Assembly (NCBI GenBank): GCA_014529385.2 | Contig: CM043955.1 | Location: 149,063,640 to 149,127,639, forward strand | Direction of reading: 5' to 3' | Length of the DNA: 64,000 nucleotides | DNA from: Adiantum capillus-veneris | Taxonomy: Eukaryota > Streptophyta > Polypodiopsida > Polypodiales > Pteridaceae | In this document: positions 50,000 through 61,792 of the stretch, one piece after another | Layout: each line of letters begins with the position of its first letter | Position numbering within the stretch: the stretch's first letter is position 1 | Program-made: the position numbers and the translations under genes | The notes under the pieces: model-generated | Told to the model about the DNA's origin: nothing | What the model saw: only the letters and a program-made list of their open reading frames with translations | The model's database searches: none

Positions 50000-52900
50000 G
50001 CCTAATCCCTTGCATGTACATGAGAAGAGCGACTTTTGTCTGCATGAATGTGCTACTTGGGCTCAACTAGGCGATCATGTAGTGATTTGGATAGAGTATA
50101 GAGTGAGTTGAAGGGACAATGGGCGGAAGCACATAGCAAGGCAAATACACCTCTCAATGGCGGCGGCCTCTCACAGTCTATTAAATTCACCTGCGCACTC
50201 AGTTTCGTCCTTACTAGTAGAGCCCAATGGTTTTCTTGATGCTGATGATCATACAGAGATGAAAGATGAGAATCTTTGGGGAATGGATGTGAATGAAAAT
50301 GGGAGCACATACTCTCTTGAGCCGTTACATCGGCATAGGCTACCGCATGCTTATGAGCTTGGCGCTATGCATACACAATCTGGCATGCGATTATGTGGAG
50401 CTCGGCACAGATCGTGCTCCATTGTCACAACGGTGTGAGTCAGAAAAATGTCGCTGTTGTGACCATAAGAATGATGCACTTTGCGTGTAGGTGCTGCAAT
50501 TGTTAAAAAAGAAAGTATGAGCCGAATCAAAGAAGATTCTTCACAAGGAGATGCGTGAAGCAGGAAAGGAAGCATCGAAGCAAGGGTTGAGCTGGAGAGG
50601 GCGCGTAGGTGCAAGAGGCGACAGTCGGACGGCCAAGGTGCATGCGCATGCGATCCTGGCTGTGAGTTTGTTTTACATTTGTTATGCTTACCAGCTACAA
50701 CAACACCGCGTGGATGGTTGAATGGTTACAAGGGTAGCCGTTAGTTGTTGTCTTTCACCCATGTGTGTTCGACCCCCTTAACACTTTTAGAGGTGGGAGG
50801 AGTGAGTTCCTAGGTAGTTGTTGAAGGACAATATTGGGGGAGTCTCTTGAAGAATTGAATAAAAAGAGAGGAGAACGAGTAGGTGGTACACATTTTGCGA
50901 GTAGGGAACCACGATTTTCGTAAAAGAAATGAGGAGGAGAATAAAGCGAGATTCTCCTCCTCTTTTCTTGCTGGCTCGCAAGGCAGGTGGCGAGCTGAGG
51001 TACAGCGTGCGATGGCAGCAGGCAAAGGCGAAGGCGAAGCCAAGGAGGCGCAGGGTGTAGCAGGGCATTGTTTTTTTTCATTGTAGCTCTGTGTCACACA
51101 CGGACGCGATCTTGACAATAACTCCTCGATTGACTACCTCAGCCTACTCGAAGAGCACCTTCTCATAAACCTTTTAAAGGTGCCTTTTCAAGGACCTCTT
51201 AAAAACTGGAGGCGCGTACTAGTCCCATAGGGTACCGATTGGTTTTTATTCATAAAACATGCGGAGTATTTAAAGATGTGGCAAATGACGATAGGACCTG
51301 CGAACTCGCATTCTGCAAGGGCGCTCGTCGTCGGGACAAGAGTCACCAAGTGTTGGGAGAGGTGATGAGGGGTGCATGTCCAACATACAATGAATAGTGC
51401 AAATTATTTTTTTCAAGACTATAAGCAAGTCTGCGAGCATCGTACGGGCCTACGTTGCTGGTGTACAACGATAATCTCCATTTGTGTAACTGAGTGGGTG
51501 GAAGAGTTCAAAACCGCACTGGATGCTTTTGATTGTGATGTTGGACAGCTGCACATGCAACGTCAAAGCTAGTAGGTGGGAAGAACGAATCTTTTGGAAT
51601 CTGAAGGTGAAATGAATAAACGTGAAATCCTGCCAGTAGGGAAGTAGTAGAGAGCCTTCCATAGCCATGCTCCATCTCGGTAATAGCGCAACAACTTACT
51701 AGGAGTGTTCACTGTGCACAGATTACAATTCTCAAAATAGGCCTATAAAGCATGGAAAAACTTGTTGCAGTCGATCAAGCTGCAAGAGGTCAATTTAAAG
51801 GGTGGTTCAACCTCCCTCTAGCCCAACAGCGAATCAAATTTGGGAGGTAGTTTCGGCAGGCGTATGGGGGTTTTAGTTTTTGTGAGACGCCTTCTGAGCG
51901 GCACCATTGGCGGGACTATGGGCAGGCGCTCTAAGATGCCTATCACAAAACATGCGCACATGTTTAATTGAGAGCAAGCCTACTTTCTTAGAGCATGTGT
52001 TTCTAACTATACATGAAATATCTATAGAAAAACTCAAATAATCCACTACATGGGCTTTTAGTGTATAATCCAGGTTACTGCAATTGTCAATGTGAGCAAT
52101 AATCAAAACTAAGTATTTGTGAGATTTAACATGACTATCCCACGTTGAGGTTTACATTGAACAAAGGCTCTTCATCTTTGAGAAACTAGAAAGATAACAA
52201 GGCTGAATAGCCCAGATTTGATTTTGAGATCAAGCTGAATTTTACCAAGCTTCAATCACATTTAGAATGGAGCCAATACAACCAAATTAACTGCACTTAT
52301 GCATATTTACGGGTTTCAAAAATCAAGAATGCTTGACAACTTAATGGTATAATTCAAAAAGTTGGAGTTTTGCAGTTCAAAACTAGTGCTTGCATTGCAG
52401 GTCTTGAGATTAGGGGGGCGATCGAGCTTTGTAGAACACAATTCGGGCTTAGATTGGACAAGTTATGGGCATTTGGGTATATGGTCTCTAGACAGGATTT
52501 GTGTATGTTTGAGATGAGGGTTTTTCTCAGAGTCTTGCTTTGGCACACGGGTTTAGAGTCTTTGGACCTCGTTTTGGAAATTTGGCTTCCAGCCTTTGTA
52601 CACTATACGAGCATCGAAAATGATGACATTGGCGGCACTTACTTGGAAATTGGGCACCAATATGGGATTTTTGCCACAAATAGGGCACCGAATAATAGGC
52701 TTGATGAAGTAATTGGGCTTTGGGTCCAATGAATGACCGTCCATCATATGACTAGCGGACATTATGCAGACATGATCAAGAGTAGTGATTATTTGGGCCT
52801 TCGAGGCCTTTAGCTCATGAATTAGGCCATTGGGTAAAAATAGAGAGGGCAATGTGAAGAGGGGAGAGGAAATCGAAGAGCATGGCGAGCAGGTAGGGCT

Positions 52901-54192
52901 GGGAAGAGGGTACAAAGCTTGATGATCTCATGTTGCTGGCCTCTACAAGGCCTGGATGACTTCAGCCATCGAGCGGGAGTTGATGAGCAGCCTACGGCGC
53001 CACAACTCAATACTAGTATCAACCAATTTGATGCTCTACTCAAGCTTGGTGCGCCACATCAGCAGGAAAAGACTCCCACGCTATTATCACGCGACGTGAC
53101 AACAACAAGAGGGAGTTCATAAAGTGCCTAAAAATAGTAAAAAAGGGGGCTATTATTGGGAGAACAGAGAGGAGACGAGTAGAGAGAAGGAAAAAATAAA
53201 TGGGGGGATTGCTATCGGTAGATGAAGAATGGGTGGACTCTCGGGAAGCTCTCTCGTCTTGAGGGTTGAAGAACCTACTTTGTTTTGGTGTGTGCTTTGT
53301 CCGTGCTTTGGGGGTTCCCTCCCCGTTCCCTCTCTCTCTCTCTCTTAGAGAGGAGAAGAAGAAGAATTGAAATTTCATTCACTCTTGTTAGTATTGGGGT
53401 GCTCTCTCTTGATCTCAGCAAGAGGGTTGTGGGTTACTTAGGATCTTTTGGGATGGCTTTGGGGGGAATGTTCTTACTCTTGTGGGAGGAGTGAAAGGAC
53501 TTGCTTGGTTCTCGACCTATGGGAGCTCTCTTGCTCTTGGCATAGCATAAGCAAAGGGAAGAATTAATTTTTTCTTTTGCTCTCTCTCTCTCTCTCTCTC
53601 TCTCTCGGAGGATTCACGGGCTCTCTCGAAGCTCTCTCTTGGGAATTGAAAGAGGGAAGGAGTCTTGCTTGTGTTCAATGAGAGGAGCTTGGAATAATTA
53701 TTGCTCGTGTTTAGGGGATCTCTTATGTAACCAAGGCATGGAGAAGAGTTTGAGTAGTTCTAGGTCCCGCTATAACTTCAAAAGCAATACACATTATTGC
53801 TCAAAAACATGGTTATAAAGTTGTGTTGGCTCCTCTGTATAAATTTGCATCTATGGAAGCTCTTTGTAGCCCTCATCCCTCAACAAATGAACTATACTCA
53901 CAAAACAAGCAATTGATACAAAGCAGGGTTAGTTTGTACATGTATCTTTGTAGCTATTGACTCACAAGTTTGAGGGTAGACTCTTTTGGAAAGCCATTCC
54001 CCCTTTTCTCAATTCTTTCCCTATCCCTTCTCCCCCCCCCCAAAAAATAAAAATAAAAAATATGATACCCCCTCTCTTATTTCTAAGCTTGGGAGATAAA
54101 TTATTGGGGACCTACCCCTAACTTATATGCTTATGTAACATGTAAAAATATGCCCCTCCCCTGCACTTACGTGGCACGATAAGTTTTTCATG
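50000..54192. other. Right arm of the DNA transposon, no recognised gene
   Basis: Several ORFs of 80-120 codons occur (50157-50438 plus, 50755-51118 minus in several frames, 52370-52732 plus, 53040-53378 minus). None has a domain I know, and several overlap in opposing frames. 53200-53760 is CT/GA-rich with a CT tract at 53580-53606. The last 200 bp has motifs CTTATGTAACA (54130-54140) and CTTACGTGGCA (54166-54176). Confidence 0.45.
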
Positions 54193-54214
54193 GTGAATCC
54201 CCTGGGTTGGTCAG
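54193..54214 (-). repeat. Right terminal inverted repeat and target duplication
   Basis: GTGAATCCCCTGGG is the exact inverse of the left end, followed by TTGGTCAG. Confidence 0.85.
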
Positions 54215-54824
54215 AGACAATCTCTACTATTGACTTTATTATGAATAGGATCCGACTAAGTCCTGCAAAGTTATCAAATGTGTCAAGGAAGGGGAAATGA
54301 AAGGTTATGCCAAATTTGAGTACAAGTCATGATTATGGTGATTCATGTGACTCTAGGCAAAGTATCTAAGAGGAATTTGATATACTCTATGTTGAAGAGT
54401 CCTTGAGAGGTTCACCTTAAAGAAATCATTTTTATCATGTGTGCTCAAAGGTAACCAATAAAACCACTATCCTTCGTCAGCTTGGGGTAAGCAACAACCT
54501 TTTTTTATAAATTACAAGTTTTTTTCCGAAATGCAACTAAAAAACCTTTGTAAATGTAAATCTGTACATTTTTTTAAATCTCTCAAAATAGAATACCCCT
54601 TCTTCTGAACTCACATGGTACACTTACATATTTGGAGGTGTAGACTCTCGGTGCAAGAAGAATGCAAGCAAAAAATACAATAGTGGCATTGGACCATGTA
54701 GATCTAGGAGAGTAAGAAATCCCATGCAGAGATTGAAGTTATGACAATTATGTGACTTCCATTGTGTATATATAGCGAAGATTATGTAGGATATATAGAC
54801 TACTTGTTTTGAGGATGTTGTTGG

Positions 54825-55020
54825 AGGTGCAAATTGGGATCAAGCTATGATGAGGCGATGGTTTCCCTTGTAGTTTATGAGAGATGGGATTTAGTGCCAT
54901 TGCCAAAAGGAAAGATTATGATCGAATGTAAATGGTTACAAGGTGATGCACAAATAGTCTTAGTGGGTAGATACAATAGTAGATTAGGGCTATGCAAAGT
55001 TGCAAAAGCTCGAGCACAGT
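54825..55020 (+). pseudogene. Copia RT scrap
   Basis: In two frames the text NWDQAMM and then ERWDLVPLPKGKIMIECKW is the opening of a Copia RVT_2 domain. A degenerate RY...RL block follows near 54970. No other Copia domain is visible around it, so it is an isolated fragment. Confidence 0.6.
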
Positions 55021-55235
55021 TCTACTATGCCGACCCTCTGCTCTCACATGACCATGCGGCAGGCTCAGTTATTCGTGAGAATAATAAAGAACTATGCCCC
55101 ATGTGACCATTGCTTAAGCAATTTCAAATTTTTTTGCTTCAGGGTCAGCAAGCTTCATGATATTTGCATTCTTTCACTTTGCTATCATAGCAATATGAGA
55201 TAAACAACAAAGGTATTTTGTGGGAGACTTACATT

Positions 55236-55302
55236 AAGCATATGAGAATCTTCAACATGAGTGTGCACTACCCAAGCACCTTACCAACTGAGCTATCGAC
55301 TA
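55236..55302 (-). ncRNA. tRNA-like fragment (A box), possible SINE head
   Basis: On the minus strand TAGCTCAGTTGGTAAGG is a near-perfect RNA polymerase III A box and tRNA D-arm. About 27 bases on, GTTGAAGATTC is only a weak match to the B box. I cannot fold a complete cloverleaf, so this is a degenerate tRNA or a tRNA-derived SINE remnant rather than a working tRNA gene. Confidence 0.35.
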
Positions 55303-55309
55303 ATGAAAA

Positions 55310-56842
55310 GGTGGAGATCATGGTTAAATGAGAAAGTCTTCTTGGTTGTGGCTAGAAAGGGGTGAAGGCAAATCTAAAGTCACGAAATGGCATAGTGCGA
55401 TCGAAAGGGGATCTATGGTTGGCGTTAGGTGTCGTGATTGCGAAACAATATCGGTCGTTGGATGAGTCCGGTGAGCTAGGGGTAAAGGGGGAAATGAATT
55501 ACCTCGAGTTCATCCCTAGCGGACACACAACAAACCGACTACCAAGGTCACCATTCCATTCGGGATGCCGAAGCTGCAATTTTCTAATTGGCACCCATAA
55601 AAGGCATAGTGAAGTAACATGATTGCTTTTTGCCGGGCATTTCACCCGTGTTGGGGTACTTTGGCCGATTTCTGGGATGAAAACCTGTCAAAGATTCAAC
55701 CCACGGTCACTCATTTCGGATAGGGCCAGGGGCAAGAAGGGCTTTGCCAGGTGGACAGGTCACAGCAGAACCTTTGAAGGTTGAACTTTGCAGGCGAGGG
55801 CTGGCAGTGTGAATGTCATCAGTCATCAGTCTAGAGGTTGCGCGCTAATGTGACCGCTTAAGTTTGGAGAGGCCATGGACCTTCTGGCCGCCTCGCAGAC
55901 TCGCGGGTATGGATAAGGTGACACCTGGTATATTGGTATATTCCCACCTTCATTCTCGTCTCGTCTGCGCATCCAAATCACTCGGACAAGCCTTAAGAGC
56001 CCCGTCCCATTGCTCTCTCTCTACCACCCCATTGGCCCTCATTCCCACTCAAAACAATCGACACACACATTGCAACTCAATGCCCATCTTTTATTTAATT
56101 TGTAAGTCTCGCATTGACTACTACTAAGGGCCTCCTTAAATTTTAAAAGATATTGCTCACATGACCCTAGAGGAATAGCTTTTAGTGCCACACTCATGTT
56201 CACAATAAGTGATCTAGCTCAAAATCAAAGCAACATGAAACCACACATATGTGAGAAAAAAACTTCAACAAGGTTCTTTTTCCTCTGTTCTACCTAGGTC
56301 AATCTTACATAGTGGTCTGTAGTACAAATATCTTACAAAATTTATTTGAATTCCACCACTCTGTAGATAGCTCATTTGTTCGCCAAAAACAAAAAAAGAT
56401 CACATGTGATGATTGTGCCCATAGGCTGAAAGTGCACTCACATTCGTCTCTACTGTCGTCCAATCTTTCCTACTATAAAGGATTCTACTCGTTGAATTCA
56501 TGAGTGGAGCTGGCATGAAACAAATGCTTGTCAAGATAAACTCAGTTTTGTTTTGTGCCTAAATAAGCTTACAACTCGAATAGGCAATACATGCCTACAG
56601 TTTCAACATGGGAAACTCAAGGTTGTTTGTTGTTTTCATAATCGATAACATCATTTTGATTTTTAGTTTTGCAGAGCATAGGTGTGGATATTGCAATTTA
56701 AACATCTGGGGTGACTTCAGAAGAACTTCACTTGACATCACTGGAGCATTGGCAACAATGCTCCAATCAAGAGAATAGAGTACTTGAGGTAATGGTCATG
56801 GGGTTGTTTTTGGAAAAATAAAAATTGAATTGTAATGTTAGC
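55310..56842. other. No recognised gene
   Basis: ORFs 55362-55622 and 55864-56127 are not recognised. 55370-55870 is somewhat richer in GC than its surroundings. I see no motif, repeat or conserved domain. Confidence 0.4.
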
Positions 56843-56856
56843 AGGTTTTCTTTATT

Positions 56857-57481
56857 TGTTTTTTTCCTTTTTGGAAAGACAAACTAAATTAATAAAAGGA
56901 AAGAAATACAAAAAGGCCCTTCGGATGGAAAGGGGAATCCAGATTAACTGAACTCATGCATTGAGTTAGTTAAAATTAAGAAACAATCTAGTGTGATCAT
57001 AATGGGCAAGAGTAACTTTTCTCCATCGCTGCCATCTGAGAAGTTTCTGAAAGGTTGAAACCTCGACATCTACAGCTTCTTTTACCTGACTGAGAATCTA
57101 TAGTAACTTTGAAACTAAAGGCGAAGGGGATATCCGAGTAGGAGAAGGAATGGCCAAAGTTAGCATTGTTCCTTTCTTTCCAGATGTGGTGTAGAAAGAC
57201 CCCTTTGATACAGGTCCAAAGTGGAACATCACTGAAAGTACATTCCGCACGCAAAATGGATCTCCAATTGAGTTTGGCCCTATCAGCCCTAAAAACACTT
57301 TGTAGCTGAAAAGCAAAGTGGGTGCTGATTGAATTTACAGTGAATGAACAGGTGATTCAAAGATTCTTCAACTTCCTTGCATCTGGGACAAATGCCATCA
57401 GCAATTCCTAGTTTTTTTGCTTTAGAACCTGTCTAGAGGCCTTGATGAAGTATCAACCACATCAAAACCTGTGCTTTATGT
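56857..57481 (-). mobile_element. 5'-truncated LINE with target duplication
   Basis: On the minus strand the text LMWLILHQGL, then KLGIADGICPRCKEVEESLNHLFIHC, is the zinc-binding domain that follows RT in plant LINEs (zf-RVT type, CxxC...HxxxxC). Then GVFLHHIWKERNNANF is the usual block after it. The fragment is flanked by AGGTTTTCTTTATT at 56843-56856 and 57482-57495, a 14-bp target duplication. In LINE orientation the element ends with an A-rich stretch next to the left copy. Everything upstream, including RT and endonuclease, is missing, as expected from incomplete reverse transcription. Confidence 0.75.
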
Positions 57482-57499
57482 AGGTTTTCTTTATTAGGT

Positions 57500-58093
57500 T
57501 TTTTTTTCTTTCATTCACTTATAGTTGTAGGAGTGGCCTTTCATTGTATTTTAGCCATAGGAAGCTCATACTTCCTTACTTTTCGAAGGATATAAGTACT
57601 CTCAACGCACAACAAGTGTCAGGTCCTTATACAGTTTGCATGGACACATTATTGCTCACCTAACACTTTGTCGAATGTATGCTCCCACAAAAACACCCAA
57701 TGAGTATAAATCCTTTCCATTTGAGTGTGTTGAGAGGGGATGAACTGAAGCACTTTGAGTGTGTGAAGAGCAATTTGTGCACCCCGTGGGAACCCAGTTC
57801 AAAAGAGCATGTACGTGGCTGGCCGGACCTTTTGAGTGTCCACGTGTGGGAGCCACAAAGAATAAAGCACTTTTGCCACGTGGAAAGCTAAGTCTGGAAC
57901 TGGCTACTTTATCCTTGAATTTTCTTTCTTGACTTTCTTGCTACAAACAATTGTTTGCCAAGTAGGCCGATCCTTTTTGCATTTCTTTATACTTTTTCAA
58001 ACCACCAAAGGGACAGGAAGGGTTGGTGGCGGAAGCTTCTTGCTAAAGCCTTCACTTGCTTGCGCTCGAAGCACTGGACTCGAGAGTGATCTG
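57500..58093. other. Upstream region of the SMR-like ORF, no gene seen
   Basis: No domain-bearing ORF. It leads into the CT/CA tracts and may contain the promoter of the downstream gene, but I see no convincing TATA box. Confidence 0.35.
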
Positions 58094-58094
58094 C

Positions 58095-58136
<42 letters not shown>

Positions 58137-58156
58137 GCGCGCGCACGCGCACACAC
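58094..58156. repeat. Compound (CT)n(CA)n microsatellite
   Basis: CT at 58094-58115, then CA with CGCG interruptions to about 58156. Confidence 0.95.
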
Positions 58157-58232
58157 CAGTTCCATGTGAATCGACGGGGTCTCTAGGTACACATACGTCT
58201 CTCTTTCGACTCTCGAGCCAAGCCAGTTGTGC

Positions 58233-58235
<3 letters not shown>

Positions 58236-58294
<59 letters not shown>
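58236..58294. repeat. Compound (CT)n(CA)n tract just before an ATG
   Basis: CT 58236-58265 then CA 58266-58294. It ends directly at the start codon of the SMR-like ORF and so would lie in its 5' leader. Confidence 0.95.
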
Positions 58295-58297
<3 letters not shown>

Positions 58298-58843
58298 AAG
58301 ACATTGCAGATTGCGGAAGGTCCTGAAGATGGAGATCTGAGCCAGCAGAGAGTAAGCACTTGGGCAGTCATGGTTAGCTTACCCAGGCTTAATCTCCCAA
58401 GGTCCAGCTATGGCGGAATTGGAACATTTCACCAAGAAGAAGCAGCAGAAGCAGAAGAGAGGGAGCCCTCCGCATGCTCCTTCTCACAGAGCTCATTGAG
58501 TGAAGATGAAGTGTCATATTCAACCCTAGCCAATATTAGGGCTGAGGTAATGATTGTCAATGCCAATTTGTCAGAAGTAGGGGCTTCCATTAATGCACCA
58601 GGAGCATCAATGACTGACTGCAGCTTGAGTGACTCGGCATCATCATCATCATGTGAGACCCCAAAGGGTCCAACCTTTGAAATTCCAGAGCCCCTCACCC
58701 CCCCTTCCCCTCCTAGGAAGAGGAGAGCCCTATCAGGCAATCGAGCGACTAGTCGCCGCCGCGGAACAACCTCGACCTTCTTCCGCCCTGCTGATGATGA
58801 TTTTGAGCTCCTATTGTGCCCCTTGGCTTCTCATGTTATGTGA
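58295..58843 (+). CDS. SIAMESE-related-like CDK inhibitor
   Basis: 182 codons. The C-terminal third carries CETPKGPTFEIP (from residue 120), then PPSPPRKRR (from about 136), then FFRPADDDFELLL (from about 162). This is the arrangement of plant SMR proteins: a TPxxxxxxIP motif, a proline/basic stretch and a final FFxPxDxE-like end. Such proteins bind CDK-cyclin complexes in the nucleus and promote the switch to endoreduplication or arrest. The N-terminal part is Ser/Glu-rich and less typical; the length is somewhat above the usual 80-150. Lack of introns fits the family. ATG 58295 is chosen because upstream codons are only microsatellite. It could alternatively be a low-complexity chance ORF, but the motif order argues against that. 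Confidence 0.58.
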
Positions 58844-59899
58844 AGAGAGTGCTTTATATGTATGGCTTAGATTAGATCAAAGTGCGCCTGTGTAACGAAG
58901 AACATCGCCGTCTGAGTAGCTTAACTTCCCCTTATCCTCTTCAGGAATTCCCTATACGGGGTCGATATAAACGGAGTTCTCTCCCCCTTTTACTGTGGAT
59001 TAGACTGAATTAGTTGCTGGTTATCTTTGTTATTTTACTGGACGATGCCAGCATGAGAAATTGTGCTTGCACATATATATGTACTTCATCCTATTCTTTA
59101 CTTTCATTTTGAACAACATGCAAAGCTGTGATGGCTTTCAGCCTCTTATGGTGACAAGCTTTTGGTAGATTGTGATATAACAGAGTATCTACAAAGTTTT
59201 GTGAACTATTCTTGAAACTCTTCAACAATCTGTGACTTCTTTGTCTTAATCATTTTGTGTCTCAGAATTACCCTGAAAATCTAATGATTTTACAAGGACA
59301 AAATTCACAGTAGAAAAGATTTTTTTTCAATATGTATTGAGCAACTCAAGGATGTGGATAATGAGAGGTCCTAAGTAAGCCATAGTACCATTTGAAGGTG
59401 CTTGGTATCATTATTGTAATGTTGTGAGCATATAAGAGAGTGGACACATCACCTTACTACAAAAACCTTGATCACATTTTTCTTGGAAGCCGGGAAGAGA
59501 GCCTACAATGCATTTGAGAACATTTGTAGTGAGAGATTAAATGTTGGGCTCTCAAAAAGTACACCTTGGTGATACCAAGGCTCCTTCATGGGGTGGTAGC
59601 ATCTTTAAATCTACTTGGAAAGGGTTTCCAAATGTCCAAAAGCATTTGCTTACGAACTTTCTCCAAGTCAACACACAAGCATCATGCAACGGACATTGGA
59701 TGTGTTCATGTGTAATCAGAGGGTACACAACTAATCTAAGTGCCTGGACATGCACGTCCTGGGTATAGGCTCACAAGAGTGCCAAAACACTTCTTAGGCT
59801 ACCCTAAACCCTGGAAGTAGGAGTGAGCTTGTCCACATGCACATAGGGTTAGATGTGCATGTGACATGCGAGAGGATTCAAGGGTTGACTTCTATCTAC
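58844..59899. other. 3' flank of SMR-like ORF, no gene seen
   Basis: AT-rich. No ORF with a known domain (59541-59768 is not recognised). It runs into the tandem array. Confidence 0.4.
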
Positions 59900-60216
59900 A
59901 AAATGCAGATTTGACACGCAAAAACGCAGCAAATAGCGCTGATGTACCACGGCTTGGGAGAAATCCGGAGCCCCTAATTACAAACCATCTTCTTCTCTGA
60001 ATGAAGGAACCGCATGTGCAAGACGAACCCTTTGAGTGCGATCCACACTATCGCCTCCATCTGGCTCAGCTCTTAATCCCTACTATGCGGGACAGGGCAT
60101 TGGGACACCGGTGGGGAGCCTCATAGACTATGCACTTTATGTCCCAAAACACTAAGCTTTTGATCAATGTTTCTTTTGGTTGCATAGGTCATATTTGACC
60201 TTCAAGAACGATAATG

Positions 60217-60291
<75 letters not shown>

Positions 60292-60621
60292 ACACAAAAT
60301 GTAGATTTGAGACGCAAAAGCGCAGCAAAGAGCGTAGCAAATAGCACAGATGTATCATGGCTTGAGAGAAATCCGGAGCCCCTAATTACAAACCATCTTC
60401 TTCTCTGAATGAAGGAACATGCTCAAGACGAACCCCTTGAGTGCGATCCACACTATCGCCTCCATCTGGCTCAGCTCTCAATTCATACTATGAGAGACAC
60501 GCCATTGGGACACCGGTGGGGAGTCTCATAGACTATGCACTTTTATGTCCCAAAACACTAAAATTTTGATCATGTTTCTTTTGGTTGCATAGGTCATATT
60601 TGACCTTCAAGAACGATAATG

Positions 60622-60688
<67 letters not shown>

Positions 60689-61001
60689 TAGATTTGAGAC
60701 GCAAAAATGTAGCAAATAGCGCCGATGTACATGGCTTGGGAGAAATCCGGAGCCCCTAATTACAAACCATCTTCATCTCTGAATGAGGGAACCGCATGCT
60801 CAAGACGAACCCCTTGAGTGTGATCCACACTATTGCCTCCATCTCACTCAGCTCTCAATCCCTACTATGCAAGTCAGGGCATTGGGACATCAGTGGGGAG
60901 TCTCATAGACTATGCACTTTATGTCCCAAAACACTCAGCTTTTGGTCAATGTTTCTTTTGGTTGCATAGGTCATATGTAACCTAATTCAAGAACGATAAT
61001 G

Positions 61002-61064
<63 letters not shown>

Positions 61065-61375
61065 CACATTTGAGACGCAAAAACGCAGCAAATAGCGCCG
61101 ATGTATCACAGCTTGGGAGAAATCCGGAGCCCCTAATTGCAAACCATCTTCTTCTCTGAATGAAGAACCCGCATGCTCAAGACGAACCCTTTGAGTGCGA
61201 TCCACACTATCGCCTCCATCTGGCTCAGCTCTCAATCCCTACTATGCGAGACAGGGCATTGGGACACCGCTGGGGAGTCTCATAGACTATGCACTTTATG
61301 TCCCAAAACACTCAGCTTTTGATCAATGTTTCTTTTGATTGCATAGGTCATATTTGATCTTCAAGAATGATAATG

Positions 61376-61462
<87 letters not shown>
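59900..61462. repeat. Four-unit tandem array, 376-404 bp units
   Basis: Units start at 59900, 60296, 60683 and 61059 with AAAATG(C/T)A(G/C)ATTTGA. Each runs through GCAGCAAATAGC, GGAGAAATCCGGAGCCCC, GAACCCCTTGAGTGCGATCC, CATTGGGACA and TGCACTTTATGTCCC. Each ends with GATAATGAAATCT and a (CT)n(CA)n tract. Microsatellite lengths differ between units. The units are highly similar, which points to recent amplification. Confidence 0.95.
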
Positions 61463-61465
<3 letters not shown>

Positions 61466-61792
61466 TTGCAAGAAAATAATTTCGCTTCATATCTCAATAG
61501 CCTACTAGTGGTCAGGGACTCTCACTATAGAGAGGGACAAGATTATGGCTACTTGGATGTCGTTCCCCTAAAAATGACCTGGCAATGGCCTTTTGGTTGC
61601 CTAGATTGCTTCTGGGCACGCTAACCTTATGTTCACTAATGTAGAAAAACAAATAAGGATCTTCACATAATTTTTTGGTGTCATCATAATTCACTAATTG
61701 CAATTGTTAATGAAAATTGTATATAAACCTATGAAGGTAGCATTGGTATCAAAGCACAACTTCTCCTTTCTTGTTGAAGAAGGGATGATTTA

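Larger units (their letters stand above)
39582..54206. mobile_element. Large DNA transposon with 14-bp TIRs and 8-bp TSD
   Basis: CCCAGGGGATTCAC (39582-39595) occurs exactly inverted at 54193-54206. TTGGTCAG lies immediately outside on both sides (39574-39581 and 54207-54214) as a perfect direct repeat. Inside, the minus strand carries a decayed DDE-type transposase (41371-45852). The span is 14,625 bp. An 8-bp duplication is known for the hAT and P superfamilies. The transposase motifs look more like the P/THAP9/Kolobok group of RNase H-fold enzymes than like hAT, but I cannot assign a family. About 8 kb on the right side is noncoding or unidentified. Confidence 0.8.

Noticed and set aside
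50755-51118. Overlapping minus-strand ORFs as genes
   Set aside because: Three frames are open at once over the same DNA, which indicates stop-poor composition rather than coding.
52370-52732. 120-aa ORF as a gene
   Set aside because: No domain, low-information composition and no supporting splice or neighbouring exons. Left as unassigned.
39567-54221. A longer 29-bp imperfect inverted repeat (ATTGTC...) as the transposon end
   Set aside because: Extending outward gives mismatches and no target duplication. Ending at CCCAGGGG gives a perfect 8-bp TSD, so the outer similarity is a by-product of the target sequence plus chance.
55236-55302. A functional tRNA gene
   Set aside because: No acceptable B box, acceptor stem or complete cloverleaf.
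55362-55622. 86-aa ORF, possible rRNA or organelle-derived sequence
   Set aside because: I could not match it to any rRNA or organelle gene and saw no domain.
57929-58304. ORFs spanning the CT/CA tracts upstream of the SMR-like gene
   Set aside because: Most of their length is Leu-Ser or His-Thr repeats from the microsatellites.
58429-58740. 103-aa minus-strand ORF
   Set aside because: It is the antisense shadow of the SMR-like ORF.
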